Position numbers and translations under genes: made by a program
The notes under the pieces: generated by a model
The model's input: only the letters and a program-made list of their open reading frames with translations
What the model was told of the DNA's origin: nothing
Databases searched by the model: none
Shown: one piece after another, positions 11,471 through 20,555 of the stretch
How positions within the stretch are numbered: position 1 is the stretch's first letter
Layout of the letters: the number at the start of each line of letters is the position of its first letter
NCBI GenBank assembly: GCA_001899305.1
Contig: MKWL01000020.1
Coordinates: forward strand, 1-64,000
Length of the DNA stretch: 64,000 nt
DNA from: Thiobacillus sp. 0-1251
GTDB lineage: Bacteria; Pseudomonadota; Gammaproteobacteria; Burkholderiales; Thiobacillaceae
Direction: 5' to 3'

Positions 11471-11701
11471 CTGAAAACTTCAGCTGACCGCTTTAACCCG
11501 ATGGAATGCCGCATGGATATTGCTTCTTCAGCCTTCGCCAACGCTCGCCAGCCGGGTGAGTCCGCTGCGTGCCCGCTGGCACACCCAGCCGAGCGCCTGC
11601 TTTTGTCTCTCGTCGTTGCAGGCATGAGCCTGCCGCCTCCTCGCTTCGCAGCAGTCACTCGTCTGGACGCACCATCGGGCGCGCTCAACTGAGGTTTTCA
11701 G
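11471..11701. repeat. Inverted-repeat-bounded intergenic element (MITE-like)
   Basis: Nearly the entire gap between kinase and phosphatase genes is bounded by a 21-base imperfect inverted repeat. CTGAAAACTTCAGCTGACCGC at the left end (11471-11491) matches the reverse complement of 11681-11701 at 18 of 21 positions. No transposase and no convincing target duplication is seen. Short open frames inside it (11501-11692 on +, 11437-11688 on -) have no start signals and look like those often mis-annotated in intergenic repeats. It could be a non-autonomous element or a large RNA structure between the two genes. Confidence 0.5.
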
Positions 11702-11705
11702 ATTA

Positions 11706-12614
11706 ATGAAATTCACCATCTACCAGGCGTCGCGTCAGGGCGGGCGTAAAAACAATCAGGACCGGGTTGCCTATTCCTACAGCCGCGAGGCCCTGCTGAT
11801 GGTGGTGGCCGACGGCATGGGCGGCCACATGCACGGCGAGATCGCCGCGCAGATCGCGGTGCAGACGCTGACCGACCAGTTCCAGAAATTGGCCAAACCG
11901 CGCCTGGACGACCCGATGGCGTTCCTGGCCGACACCACTACGCGCGCGCATTTCGCCATCAACGATTACGCAGTCGAGCAGGACCTGCTGGAAATTCCCC
12001 ATACCACCCTTGTTGCCGCCGTGGTGCAGGACAACATGGCCTACTGGGCACACGTGGGCGATTCGCGCCTGTACCTGTTCAGCGACGGCAGCCTGCTCGC
12101 GCGCACCGAGGACCATACCGCCGTCGCCCAACTGGTGCGCGACGGCATCATCAGCGAGGAAGAGGCGGGCCATCATCCGGAGCGCAACAAGGTGTCCAAC
12201 TGCCTGGGCGGCTACATGACGCCGCAGGTGGAATGCAGCGCGCCGATCCCGCTGCACGACGCCGACACCATGCTGCTGTGTACCGACGGCATCTGGGGCA
12301 TGATCAGCATCCCGGAAGTGTCGGCGCTGCTGCATGCCTACACGCTGGAAGACGCAGTGCGCCACCTGATGGACCATGCCGAATTCCGCGGCGGCGAGCA
12401 CGGCGACAACCTCAGCCTCATCGCCATGACCTGGGGCGAGGCGCGCATGCCGAGCAAGGACTCCATTTCGACCCTGGCGTTGCCCGATGGCGGCGTCACC
12501 ACGCAGATCAACGCGATGCGCCCGCTGCATGGCACGCCAGCCGTGTCGGACGACGAGATCGAACGCGCCATCGCCGAAATCCAGCAGGCCATTCAGAAAA
12601 TCTCCGCCAAATAG
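11706..12614 (+). CDS. PP2C-type serine/threonine protein phosphatase
   Basis: Metal-dependent phosphatase that probably opposes the adjacent kinase. The 302-residue protein has the PPM signatures: NNQDR (16-20), ADGMGGH (35-41, first metal-binding Asp), a GDSRLYL strand (about 118-124), CTDGIW (metal-binding Asp) and GDNLSLI near 236. The last 60 residues form a tail beyond the catalytic fold with no recognised domain. A seven-base-pair hairpin without T tract (12616-12633) follows its stop. Confidence 0.9.
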   Translation: MKFTIYQASRQGGRKNNQDRVAYSYSREALLMVVADGMGGHMHGEIAAQIAVQTLTDQFQKLAKPRLDDPMAFLADTTTRAHFAINDYAVEQDLLEIPHTTLVAAVVQDNMAYWAHVGDSRLYLFSDGSLLARTEDHTAVAQLVRDGIISEEEAGHHPERNKVSNCLGGYMTPQVECSAPIPLHDADTMLLCTDGIWGMISIPEVSALLHAYTLEDAVRHLMDHAEFRGGEHGDNLSLIAMTWGEARMPSKDSISTLALPDGGVTTQINAMRPLHGTPAVSDDEIERAIAEIQQAIQKISAK

Positions 12615-12704
12615 GCGGCCACTGCGGTGGCCGGGCCGGCGTGACCAACGCGCCCGGCGGGCTTGACGCGGTAAAATCGCGTTTTCCATTTTGAACAGGC
12701 CACC

Positions 12705-13433
12705 ATGTCCGATCCGACCCGTCCCAGCGGACGCACGCCCGATGCGTTGCGCACGCTTTCGTTCACCCGCAAGTTCACCAAGCACGCCGAAGGCTCGGTG
12801 CTGGTTGCCATGGGCGATACCCGCGTGCTGTGCACCGCCAGCGTGCTTGACAAGATCCCGCCGCACAAGAAGGGCAGTGGCGAAGGCTGGGTCACCGCCG
12901 AATACGGCATGCTGCCGCGTTCCACCCACACCCGCACCGACCGCGAGGCCGCGCGCGGCAAACAGTCCGGCCGTACCCAGGAAATCCAGCGTCTGATCGG
13001 GCGCAGCCTGCGCGCCGTGGTCGACCTGAAAAAGCTCGGCGAGCGCACCCTGCACATCGACTGCGACGTGCTGCAGGCCGACGGCGGTACCCGCTGCGCG
13101 AGCATTTGCGGCGCCTATGTGGCCGTGGCCGACGCTATCGCCGGCCTGCTTGCTGACGGCAAACTGGTCGAGACACCGCTGACTGACAGCATCGCCGCCG
13201 TCTCGGTCGGCGTCTACCAGGGCCAGCCGGTGCTCGACCTGGATTACCTTGAAGATTCAGGCTGCGACACCGACATGAACGTGGTGATGACCGGCAGCGG
13301 CGGCATCGTCGAGGTGCAGGGCACGGCCGAGGGCGCGCCGTTCTCCCGTGCCGCGCTGGAGGCATTGCTCGATCTCGCTACCGCAGGCATTGGCCAGATT
13401 ACCGCAGCCCAACAGAAGGCACTGGCATCATGA
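12705..13433 (+). CDS. rph: Ribonuclease PH
   Basis: Phosphorolytic 3'-to-5' exoribonuclease that trims tRNA precursors. The 242-residue product has the family's N-terminus ([16 protein letters not shown]), the [17 protein letters not shown] catalytic segment, the Arg-rich [10 protein letters not shown] helix, and [12 protein letters not shown] with the phosphate-binding residues. It overlaps rdgB by four bases (ATGA), the common rph-rdgB arrangement. A TAAAAT hexamer at 12672-12677 may be a -10 element, but no good -35 is visible. Confidence 0.96.
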   Translation: MSDPTRPSGRTPDALRTLSFTRKFTKHAEGSVLVAMGDTRVLCTASVLDKIPPHKKGSGEGWVTAEYGMLPRSTHTRTDREAARGKQSGRTQEIQRLIGRSLRAVVDLKKLGERTLHIDCDVLQADGGTRCASICGAYVAVADAIAGLLADGKLVETPLTDSIAAVSVGVYQGQPVLDLDYLEDSGCDTDMNVVMTGSGGIVEVQGTAEGAPFSRAALEALLDLATAGIGQITAAQQKALAS

Positions 13434-14020
13434 AGAAACTGATCATCGCCTCTGGCAATCCGGGCAAGTTGCGCGAAATTGCGCGCATCCTCGAACCGCT
13501 CGCAATCGAAGCGGCGCCGCAGTCCGATTTCGGCGTGCCCGAATGCCCCGAGCCGCACGTCACGTTTATTGAAAACTGCCTGGCCAAGGCGCGCCATGCC
13601 AGCGCGCACACGGGTCTGCCGGCGCTGGCGGACGACTCCGGTATCTGCGTCGAAGCGCTGAACGGCGCGCCCGGCGTGTATTCCGCACGCTATGCCGGCG
13701 AACCGAAGTCCGACGCGCGCAATAACGAAAAGCTCATCGCCGCCCTGCAGGGCCAGCCTAACCGCCGCGCCCATTACTATTGCGTGATGGTGCTGGTGCG
13801 CTATGCCGACGACCCCGAGCCGCTCATTGCCGAGGGGCGCTGGCATGGCGAGATCATCGACACGCCACGCGGCGAGAACGGCTTCGGCTACGACCCGTAT
13901 TTCCTGCTGCCCCAGTTTGGAAAAACCGGTGCCGAGCTCGGCGAAGACGAGAAGAACGCCATCTCGCATCGCGGCCAGGCCTTGCGCGAACTGGCCGACA
14001 AGCTGAAGCGGCTTGGCTGA
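13430..14020 (+). CDS. rdgB: dITP/XTP pyrophosphatase
   Basis: House-cleaning nucleotidase that hydrolyses non-canonical purine triphosphates (ITP, dITP, XTP) to keep them out of nucleic acids. The 196-residue Ham1/RdgB protein has the [10 protein letters not shown] substrate loop (7-16), the [14 protein letters not shown] helix with metal-binding Glu, [13 protein letters not shown], and [11 protein letters not shown] near the C-terminus, plus the final SHRGQAL motif. It is coupled to rph upstream and overlaps hemW by eight bases. Confidence 0.96.
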   Translation: MKKLIIASGNPGKLREIARILEPLAIEAAPQSDFGVPECPEPHVTFIENCLAKARHASAHTGLPALADDSGICVEALNGAPGVYSARYAGEPKSDARNNEKLIAALQGQPNRRAHYYCVMVLVRYADDPEPLIAEGRWHGEIIDTPRGENGFGYDPYFLLPQFGKTGAELGEDEKNAISHRGQALRELADKLKRLG

Positions 14021-15191
14021 AACCGTCATCCGTTTATTCAACGGCGGCCTGACAACCCAGCCGCCGCTGTCGCTCTACATCCACCTGCCGTGGTGCGTGA
14101 AGAAGTGCCCGTATTGCGACTTCAACTCGCACGCTGCGCAGGCCCTGCCGGAAGCCGCCTACATCGACGCGTTGCTGCTCGACCTCGAACGCGCGCTGCC
14201 CGACATCTGGGGGCGAAAAATCCACACGGTGTTCTTCGGCGGCGGCACGCCCAGCCTGTTTTCTGCGGAGGGGATCGACCGTATCCTCACCGGCGTGCGC
14301 ACCCTGACGCAATTGATGCCCGGTGCGGAAATCACCCTGGAGGCCAATCCCGGCACGGTGGAGGCCGCCAAGTTCGCCGGTTTCCGCGAAGCGGGTGTAA
14401 CGCGCGTCTCGCTCGGCATCCAGAGCTTCAACCCGCGTCATCTGCGGGCGCTCGGACGCATTCACGACGACAGCGAGGCACGTCGCGCGGCCGAACTCGC
14501 CGCCACGCATTTCGACACCTTCAATCTCGACCTGATGTTCGCCCTGCCGGGGCAGACGCTGGCCGAGGCCGTGGCCGATATCGAGACTGCGCTGAGTTTC
14601 CAGCCGCCACATCTCTCTGCCTATCACCTCACGCTCGAACCCAATACGCCATTCGGTCACGCTGCGCCTCCCAACCTTCCGGACGACGACCTGGCCGCTG
14701 ACATGCAACTGGCGATCGAGGCACGGCTGGCCGAAGCGGGCATGCAGCACTACGAAACCTCGGCCTATGCGCGTGCCCATCACGCCAGTCGCCACAACCT
14801 GAATTACTGGCAGTTCGGCGACTACCTCGGCATCGGCGCCGGCGCCCATTCCAAGCTGAGCTTCCACGATCGCATCGTGCGGCAGATGCGCACCAAGCAT
14901 CCGCAGCAGTACATGGATGCCGTGAAGGCGGGTACCCAGATCGCCGACGCCCGCACGCTAACGCGCGATGATCTGCCGTTCGAGTTCATGATGAATGCGC
15001 TGCGCCTCACCGAGGGCGTGCCGGCCGCACTGTTCGAGGCGCGTACCGGGCTGCCGCTGATCGTCTGCACGGCAGCCCTCGAGCAGGCGCGAGGCCGTGG
15101 GCTGCTGGAAACCGATGCAAGCTGCCTCAAGCCGACCTTGCAGGGGCAACGGTTCCTGAACGATTTGCTGGCGTTGTTTCTGGCGGCTTAG
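14013..15191 (+). CDS. hemW: HemW-like radical SAM protein (heme chaperone)
   Basis: Radical SAM protein of the HemW (formerly oxygen-independent coproporphyrinogen oxidase-like) family, thought to bind heme and hand it to membrane proteins. The 392-residue product has the cluster motif C28-x3-C32-x2-C35 followed by DF, GGGTPS for SAM binding, and EANPGTVE. The HemW-type C-terminal domain ends in RFLNDLLALFL. The only suitable start is TTG at 14013, inside the rdgB 3' end, giving an eight-base overlap. The last Cys that marks true coproporphyrinogen dehydrogenases was not found, supporting HemW rather than HemN. Confidence 0.9.
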   Translation: MAETVIRLFNGGLTTQPPLSLYIHLPWCVKKCPYCDFNSHAAQALPEAAYIDALLLDLERALPDIWGRKIHTVFFGGGTPSLFSAEGIDRILTGVRTLTQLMPGAEITLEANPGTVEAAKFAGFREAGVTRVSLGIQSFNPRHLRALGRIHDDSEARRAAELAATHFDTFNLDLMFALPGQTLAEAVADIETALSFQPPHLSAYHLTLEPNTPFGHAAPPNLPDDDLAADMQLAIEARLAEAGMQHYETSAYARAHHASRHNLNYWQFGDYLGIGAGAHSKLSFHDRIVRQMRTKHPQQYMDAVKAGTQIADARTLTRDDLPFEFMMNALRLTEGVPAALFEARTGLPLIVCTAALEQARGRGLLETDASCLKPTLQGQRFLNDLLALFLAA

Positions 15192-15212
15192 TGGCAGACT
15201 TTCCCCTGTGAA

Positions 15213-17807
15213 TCAGGCGCCGGCGAGTTGATAACCGTTGCGGCCGGATTCCTTGACCGCATACATTGCCGTGTCGGCGCGCTTCATCAGGTCGCGGGCG
15301 CTGTCTTCGCCGTTGACAGGATGGATGGCGATACCGATGCTCGTCTCGATGGCGATCCGGTGGGCGCCGAGTTCGGCCGGGATACGAAAGGATTCGATGA
15401 TCTTCTCGGCCACCCGGGTGGCATCTTCGGGGTGGTGGATTTCGGTCAGGACGATGATGAATTCATCGCCGCCCTGGCGCGATACGATGTCGCCCTTCCG
15501 CACGCAGTTTCTCAGCCTTGTGGCTACCACCTTGAGCAATTGGTCCCCGATGTCGTGTCCCAGGTTGTCGTTGACCTGCTTGAACCGGTCGAGATCCAGG
15601 AACATCACCGCAAGCGATCTGCCGTAGCGTTTCGCCTGGATGAGCGCCCAGTCGAGTTTCTCCAGCAGAAACCGGCGGTTGGGAAGATCCGTCAGCGTGT
15701 CGTAATAGGCCAGCTGCTGCAGTTGCTCCTGGATCCGCATGCGCTCGGAGATGTCGCGGGACAAGACGATGAAGCGCCGGTCGGCAGGGCCGCCGCCCTG
15801 TTTTTTCGCGACGGAAAGTTCGAACCATTTCATGCCTTGCGGCAGATTGAGCGGCATGACCTTGCCGAAAGAACGACCCTTCTCATCCGCTTCCCGGATC
15901 GAGTCCATTGCCACCCTGGCTGAATCGGGCGGGAGCAGCTCGGTGAGCGTCTTGCCGAGCAGCACCTCCTTGGGGGCGGCGAGCAGTTCCGGCGTTTGCG
16001 CCCATATGTTGAGGTAGCGGCCGTCCTGATCGACTTCAAACAGCAGGTCCGGAATGGCATGAATGACGCCGTCGGTCAGTTCCAGCGCCTGCCTCAGGCG
16101 CTGATCGGATTGCTTGCGTTCCGAGATGTCCTCGATTTGTGCGATGAAGTGCAGGGGCTCGCCTTCGGCATCATGCAGCAGCGAGCCCGTAAGCTGAACC
16201 CACACGCTGTCACCGTTCTTCCGGGTGTAGCGTTTTTCCATCTTGTAGAACGGAATGTCGCCTGCGAGCAGTCGCCTCGCATTGTCGAGGTCGGATCCGA
16301 TGTCCTCCGGATGGGTGATTTCCTGGAACGTCAGCTTCTCGAGCTCATCCTTTTCATAGCCGACAATCTTGCAAAGTGATTGATTGACCTCGAGGAAATG
16401 TCCTTCCAGGGAGACGGTTGCCAGTCCAATCGGGGCGTGTTCCAGGATGTCCCGGATGTGGGCCTCGTTTTCCCTCAGCGCGCGCTCCATCTCCTTTCGC
16501 CGGGTGATGTCGCGCGACACGCCGCGATAGCCGACCAGATTTCCGGACGCATCCGTGAGCGGCAGCGCACTGGTCTCGACAATCACGATATGCCCGTCGC
16601 GATGGACCCGCTGGGTCTCGACCTGATCGAGCGGCGCGCGCAGTTCGGCACATGACAGGATGCGCTCGCTCTGGCTCCGCGCCTCTTCCAGAGGCATCAG
16701 GTCGAACGGCGTTTTTCCGATCAGTTCCTCCGGGCTGTAGCCAAAAAGCTCGCGGACCCTGGGGCTGACATAGGTGTAGTGGAAATTGGCGTCGGTTTCC
16801 CATATCCAGTCCACGGTGGTTTCCACCAGGTCGCGGAATCGTTCTTCGCTTTCATGCAGTGCCTGCGCCGTCCGTTTGCGCTCGGTGATGTCACGCAGGA
16901 TGCTGTAATAAGCCTCCTTGCCATCCAGTTCGATGATGATCGTGCTGATCTCCACGTGGATGATCGAACCGTTCTTGTGCACCTGGGCCGACTCGTATGT
17001 GGCATGCCCTTCGCGCTTCACGCGCGCCAGCCGGTGCGCTATTTGATCTGCGTGCTCCGGGGTGACGAATTCGTTCGCCCGACGTCCCAGCATGTCCTCC
17101 TTGGCATACCCCAGGCGTCTGTGCGCGATGTGGTTGAGGTCGAGGATCCGGCCGCCTTTGGATAGCAGCATCTTGGAGTCGGTTCCCGCCTCGAACAGCA
17201 GCCTGAATTGCTCCTCGCTTCGTTTCAAGGCATCGGTCTGTTGCCTGCGTTCGAGCACGATGCCGACGATGGACGCGGCAATTTCCATCAGCCGCTGCTG
17301 GAATGGGGTGGGCATCCGGGTTTCGAAGCCGCTCAGGGCGAAGGTACCCACGGCTTGTCTCCCCTTGGAAAAGATCGGGATCGACCAGCAGGATTGCAGA
17401 TTGAATTCCTCGGCCAGCGGTTTCAGCCCTTTCCATCTCGGATCGCTGAGCGTGTCTTCCACGTAGACGGGTTCCTGTCGATAGATGGCATTGCCGCAGG
17501 AACCGGATTCAGGGCCGGGGCGTAGGCCGTCGAGACGGGCAGCAATTTTCGGAGTCGCACTGGGGGCGGCATGGACATTGAGCACCCCTTTTTCGTCAAG
17601 CAGCATGATGGTGGCGATGGAACCCGGCACCATGCCTTCGCCGAGGCGGCAAATCTGGTTGCAAATCTCCCCTTCGTCGATCCCGAGCGCCACTTCCTCG
17701 AGGATGGCGCCCTGGAAGCGGATCAAGGTCTCCGCATCGTCCTGACTGGAAAGGCGGCTGTCGGCATGGGGGGTATCGGAGACATTTCCGTCTTTGCTTG
17801 GTGCCAT
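15213..17807 (-). CDS. GAF-PAS(x4)-GGDEF diguanylate cyclase
   Basis: Large cytoplasmic sensor that probably makes c-di-GMP. The 864 residues read as an N-terminal GAF domain (about 30-190), four PAS/PAC modules (about 200-312, 320-445, 450-570 and 575-690, several ending in the DITERK / DISERK linker pattern), and a GGDEF domain (about 700-860). The active site is intact (RQGGDEF), and an inhibitory-site RKGD lies five residues before it, so product inhibition is likely. There is no transmembrane segment and no EAL domain. The gene stands alone, convergent with hemW. The ligands of the sensory modules cannot be told from sequence. Confidence 0.92.
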   Translation of the reverse strand: MAPSKDGNVSDTPHADSRLSSQDDAETLIRFQGAILEEVALGIDEGEICNQICRLGEGMVPGSIATIMLLDEKGVLNVHAAPSATPKIAARLDGLRPGPESGSCGNAIYRQEPVYVEDTLSDPRWKGLKPLAEEFNLQSCWSIPIFSKGRQAVGTFALSGFETRMPTPFQQRLMEIAASIVGIVLERRQQTDALKRSEEQFRLLFEAGTDSKMLLSKGGRILDLNHIAHRRLGYAKEDMLGRRANEFVTPEHADQIAHRLARVKREGHATYESAQVHKNGSIIHVEISTIIIELDGKEAYYSILRDITERKRTAQALHESEERFRDLVETTVDWIWETDANFHYTYVSPRVRELFGYSPEELIGKTPFDLMPLEEARSQSERILSCAELRAPLDQVETQRVHRDGHIVIVETSALPLTDASGNLVGYRGVSRDITRRKEMERALRENEAHIRDILEHAPIGLATVSLEGHFLEVNQSLCKIVGYEKDELEKLTFQEITHPEDIGSDLDNARRLLAGDIPFYKMEKRYTRKNGDSVWVQLTGSLLHDAEGEPLHFIAQIEDISERKQSDQRLRQALELTDGVIHAIPDLLFEVDQDGRYLNIWAQTPELLAAPKEVLLGKTLTELLPPDSARVAMDSIREADEKGRSFGKVMPLNLPQGMKWFELSVAKKQGGGPADRRFIVLSRDISERMRIQEQLQQLAYYDTLTDLPNRRFLLEKLDWALIQAKRYGRSLAVMFLDLDRFKQVNDNLGHDIGDQLLKVVATRLRNCVRKGDIVSRQGGDEFIIVLTEIHHPEDATRVAEKIIESFRIPAELGAHRIAIETSIGIAIHPVNGEDSARDLMKRADTAMYAVKESGRNGYQLAGA

Positions 17808-17969
17808 GTGTCAAACCTTCTGAAAACTGTCTTGCGGCACGTTTGTGGCTGTTCTAATCAATGAGATTAGCCTACTTGGGTCGGCTTGCGTTCCTCTATG
17901 GCGTCCGGACGACTGCCAGGGTGCCGTTGCCATCCCGGTCGCGCAGCAAACAGGCCATGTCGTCGCTGC

Positions 17970-18692
17970 TCAGAACCGCTCATCGTCCCGTAAATAACGC
18001 CATTGCCCGGGCGGCAGCTTTCCCAACGGGATGCGGCCGAGGCGGATGCGTTTCATCGACAGCACCTCGAGGCCGGCGGTTTCGCACATAGATGCAATCT
18101 GCCCCGGCAAGGCGCCTTTCAGCGCGACTCGCAAGCGGGTTTCGCTTTGCCAGCTCACCTTGATTGCGGAAGGTACACAGCCATTGAAGGGAATGCCCCG
18201 GTTCAACCGCTTGAGCCCGTCGGAGGCAAGCTCGCCGGCGACTTCGACGATGACCTCGTGCTCCACGGTGGCGGCGTCAGCGGTCAGCTTGCGTGCGATG
18301 CGCCAGTCCTGGGTGAAGACGACGAGGCCGCTGGCGTCCGTCTCCAGGGGGGCGCACAGGGTCAGTTGGGCGAAATGCTTTTTCAGCGGCCGGATACCGG
18401 CGGTGTCTTCGGCCCACAAGGCGGCGGGCGTGAGCAGGCGTGCCGCGGATGGGTCGCCTGCTGCCACGTGATGGCCGGGTGGTTTGTGCAGCAGTATCGT
18501 GACGGGTTCGGTCTGCGTGAGATCGGCCTCGGGATCGATCTCGATGCGCTGTTCGGCGACGCGGAAATGCGGTTCCTCGACCACCACGCCGTCCACCCGA
18601 ACCCAGCCGCCTGCGATGACCAGCTCGGCTTCGCGGCGCGAGCAGCCGCGCAGTTCGGCGACACGTTTGGCGAGGCGGATGGGGTCGGTCAT
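17970..18692 (-). CDS. Divergent RsuA/RluB/RluF-family pseudouridine synthase
   Basis: The 240-residue protein has an N-terminal S4 RNA-binding domain (about 3-50; LRGCSRREAELVIAGGWVRVDG) and an RsuA-type catalytic fold beginning ILLHKPPG. The usual catalytic motif RLDxxTxGL reads PLETDASGL at 115-123. The Arg is replaced by Pro and the position of the catalytic Asp holds Glu117, with an Asp two residues later. It therefore belongs to a divergent subgroup, whose activity is uncertain. Members would modify rRNA (large subunit by RluB/RluF analogy). It is divergent from the dienelactone hydrolase gene. Confidence 0.8.
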   Translation of the reverse strand: MTDPIRLAKRVAELRGCSRREAELVIAGGWVRVDGVVVEEPHFRVAEQRIEIDPEADLTQTEPVTILLHKPPGHHVAAGDPSAARLLTPAALWAEDTAGIRPLKKHFAQLTLCAPLETDASGLVVFTQDWRIARKLTADAATVEHEVIVEVAGELASDGLKRLNRGIPFNGCVPSAIKVSWQSETRLRVALKGALPGQIASMCETAGLEVLSMKRIRLGRIPLGKLPPGQWRYLRDDERF

Positions 18693-18860
18693 GGTGGTGA
18701 GGGCGGGAGAGAGGACGCGAGTTTACCGCCATGTCTGCGCCTTCGACAGCGGCACAAGGCACCTATCCGGGCACGGTTGTTATTGCCGCGCTGTGCAGGG
18801 TATGCTTTTGGGCCGCACAACCCGGTCGCCTCGCGCGATCGATCAAACTGGAGACGCCCG

Positions 18861-19649
18861 ATGAAAACCGCACTTGCCCTGTCATTGTTGTTGTTCACTT
18901 CATCCGCCCTTGCTGCCGTGATCGGCAAGGATGTCAGCTACAAGGCGGGCGATACCGTCATGAAAGGCTTCCTGGCGTATGACGATGCCGTCAAGGCCAA
19001 GCGTGCCGGCGTGCTGGTGGTGCCGGAATGGTGGGGTGCAAACGACTACGCCCGCAAGCGGGCGCGCATGCTGGCGAACGAGGGGTATGTGGCGCTGGTC
19101 GTCGACATGTACGGCAATGGCCAGGTTGCCGACAATCCGCAGGATGCCGGGGCGCTGGCCGGCAACATCAACAAGAATCCACCCCTGGCCCTGAGCCGTT
19201 TCCAGGCGGCGGAACACTTCCTCGCCAAGCAGCCCAATGTGAAGAAAGGCGAGATTGCCGCGCTGGGCTACTGCTTCGGCGGGGGCGTGGTGCTCAACAT
19301 GGTGCGGGCCGGCGAACCCCTGAAAGCGGCGATCACCTATCACGGCATCTTGGCGACCGACGTATCGGTGAAGCCGGGCAGCATCAAGACCAAACTGCGC
19401 ATCTTCACCGGCGAGGCCGATCCGCTCGTGCCGCCCGAGCAGGTCGAGGCGTTCAGGGCGGAAATGGACAACGCCAAGGCCGACTACATGGTGGTGAGCT
19501 ATCCGGGCGCCAAGCATACTTTCACCAACCGCGAGGCGGACAGCTATGCCGCGCAGTTCGGTCTGCCCCTGAAATACGATCCGGCGGCGGACAAGGATTC
19601 CTGGACGCGGACACTTGAGTTCCTGCGGGCCACCCTCAACAATGACTGA
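18861..19649 (+). CDS. Exported dienelactone hydrolase family protein
   Basis: Alpha/beta hydrolase of the DLH family. The 262-residue product begins with a signal peptide (MKTALALSLLLFTSSALAA, cleavage probably after about residue 19), so it is likely periplasmic. Many DLH enzymes are cytoplasmic. The triad is visible: nucleophile Cys138 in GYCFGGG, Asp187 in GEADPLVP and His219 in GAKHTF. The ATG at 18861 is preceded by GGAGA. Its stop is overlapped by folE. The natural substrate is unknown, and no chlorocatechol genes are nearby. Confidence 0.88.
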   Translation: MKTALALSLLLFTSSALAAVIGKDVSYKAGDTVMKGFLAYDDAVKAKRAGVLVVPEWWGANDYARKRARMLANEGYVALVVDMYGNGQVADNPQDAGALAGNINKNPPLALSRFQAAEHFLAKQPNVKKGEIAALGYCFGGGVVLNMVRAGEPLKAAITYHGILATDVSVKPGSIKTKLRIFTGEADPLVPPEQVEAFRAEMDNAKADYMVVSYPGAKHTFTNREADSYAAQFGLPLKYDPAADKDSWTRTLEFLRATLNND

Positions 19650-20289
19650 GGCCTGCGACCACGACGATTGTCATGCACCCGCCGGCGGCGGCAGCCTCGG
19701 TATTCCGCAGGTCGGGGCATTCGACCCCGCGGCGTTCGAGCGGGCGGTGAACGCCATGCTCGTCGCCTGCGGCGTGGCGCCGGATTCGGTACACACCGGG
19801 CGCACGGCCGAACGGGTACGCGAACTGTGGCAGAAACGCCTGCTGGGCGGTTATTCGATTTCGCCCGCCGAGGCGCTGGGCGAGGGCTTCGCCGACGAGC
19901 GCGACGACATGGTGGTGGTGCGCGGCATCGCGGTGCATGGCGTATGCCCGCATCATCTGGTGCCGTTTCGCGGGGTGGCGCACGTGGCCTATATCCCGGG
20001 CGGACGGCTGCACGGCTTCGGCCGCATTGCACGCATGGTCGACGCCATCGGCCATCGCTTCACCTATCAGGAATGGATGACGCGCGACATCGCCGAGGCG
20101 CTGGTGACGCATGGCCGGGCCCAGGGCGCGGCGTGCATCGTCGAGGCCGAGCAACTGTGTCTGTTGCTGGGCGAGGATAGGCGCGGCGACGAGCGCGTCG
20201 TCACGCAGGCCTTCAGTGGCAGCTTCCGCAACAGTGACCAGCAGCGCAACGAGTTTCTGCGGGCCGTCGCGCAGCGGGAGTTGCGTTGA
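19642..20289 (+). CDS. folE: GTP cyclohydrolase I
   Basis: Converts GTP to 7,8-dihydroneopterin triphosphate, the first step of folate (and queuosine) synthesis. The 215-residue protein shows the zinc site: Cys102 with His104/His105 in GVCPHHLVPF, and the later Cys173 in VEAEQLC. GRLHGFGRIARMVD carries substrate-binding residues. The N-terminus has a short His/Cys-rich stretch (CDHDDCHA) that is unusual. Start ATG overlaps the dienelactone hydrolase stop by eight bases. Some motifs vary from the standard enzyme (CPHH for CEHH), so it may be a paralogue, but the active site looks complete. Confidence 0.88.
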   Translation: MTEACDHDDCHAPAGGGSLGIPQVGAFDPAAFERAVNAMLVACGVAPDSVHTGRTAERVRELWQKRLLGGYSISPAEALGEGFADERDDMVVVRGIAVHGVCPHHLVPFRGVAHVAYIPGGRLHGFGRIARMVDAIGHRFTYQEWMTRDIAEALVTHGRAQGAACIVEAEQLCLLLGEDRRGDERVVTQAFSGSFRNSDQQRNEFLRAVAQRELR

Positions 20290-20504
20290 GCGATGACGGG
20301 GGCCGTTCGGCACACGGCCTGCCGTTTACTGTGGATGGCAGGCCGTGGGCCGACGAAACGCCCGGCCGGATAGCGGGACGCCGCGCGAAGCCATGGCCTT
20401 CTTCATTGCCACAGCGTTTCGCGGCTGCCTCGCGCAGCTCGGCCGCTATCTGGATACGCTGAAATGCTGACGCCCGGCCACAAGAATCCTGGCAAGGAGT
20501 GACG

Positions 20505-20555
20505 ATGAAATTCGACCTGAAATGGGCGCCACCCACGGAGGCTACACCTACCTGA
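20505..20555 (+). CDS. Possible 16-codon upstream ORF coupled to the next gene
   Basis: An ATG at 20505 preceded by a strong AAGGAG ribosome site opens a 16-codon frame (MKFDLKWAPPTEATPT) whose TGA overlaps the ATG of the next gene (TGATG at 20553-20557). The following gene lacks a well-placed ribosome site of its own, so this could be a translational-coupling leader. Alternatively it is the remnant of a frameshifted N-terminus. The roughly 215 bases between folE and this ATG contain nothing else I recognise. Confidence 0.4.
   Translation: MKFDLKWAPPTEATPT

Noticed and set aside
11501-11692. Small ORF between kinase and phosphatase
   Set aside because: It lies inside the inverted-repeat element, has no ribosome site, and resembles spurious repeat ORFs.
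11703-13055. 450-codon open frame on the minus strand
   Set aside because: It lies antisense to the PP2C and rph genes, has low-complexity His/Arg/Gly composition typical of GC-rich shadows and has no start signal.
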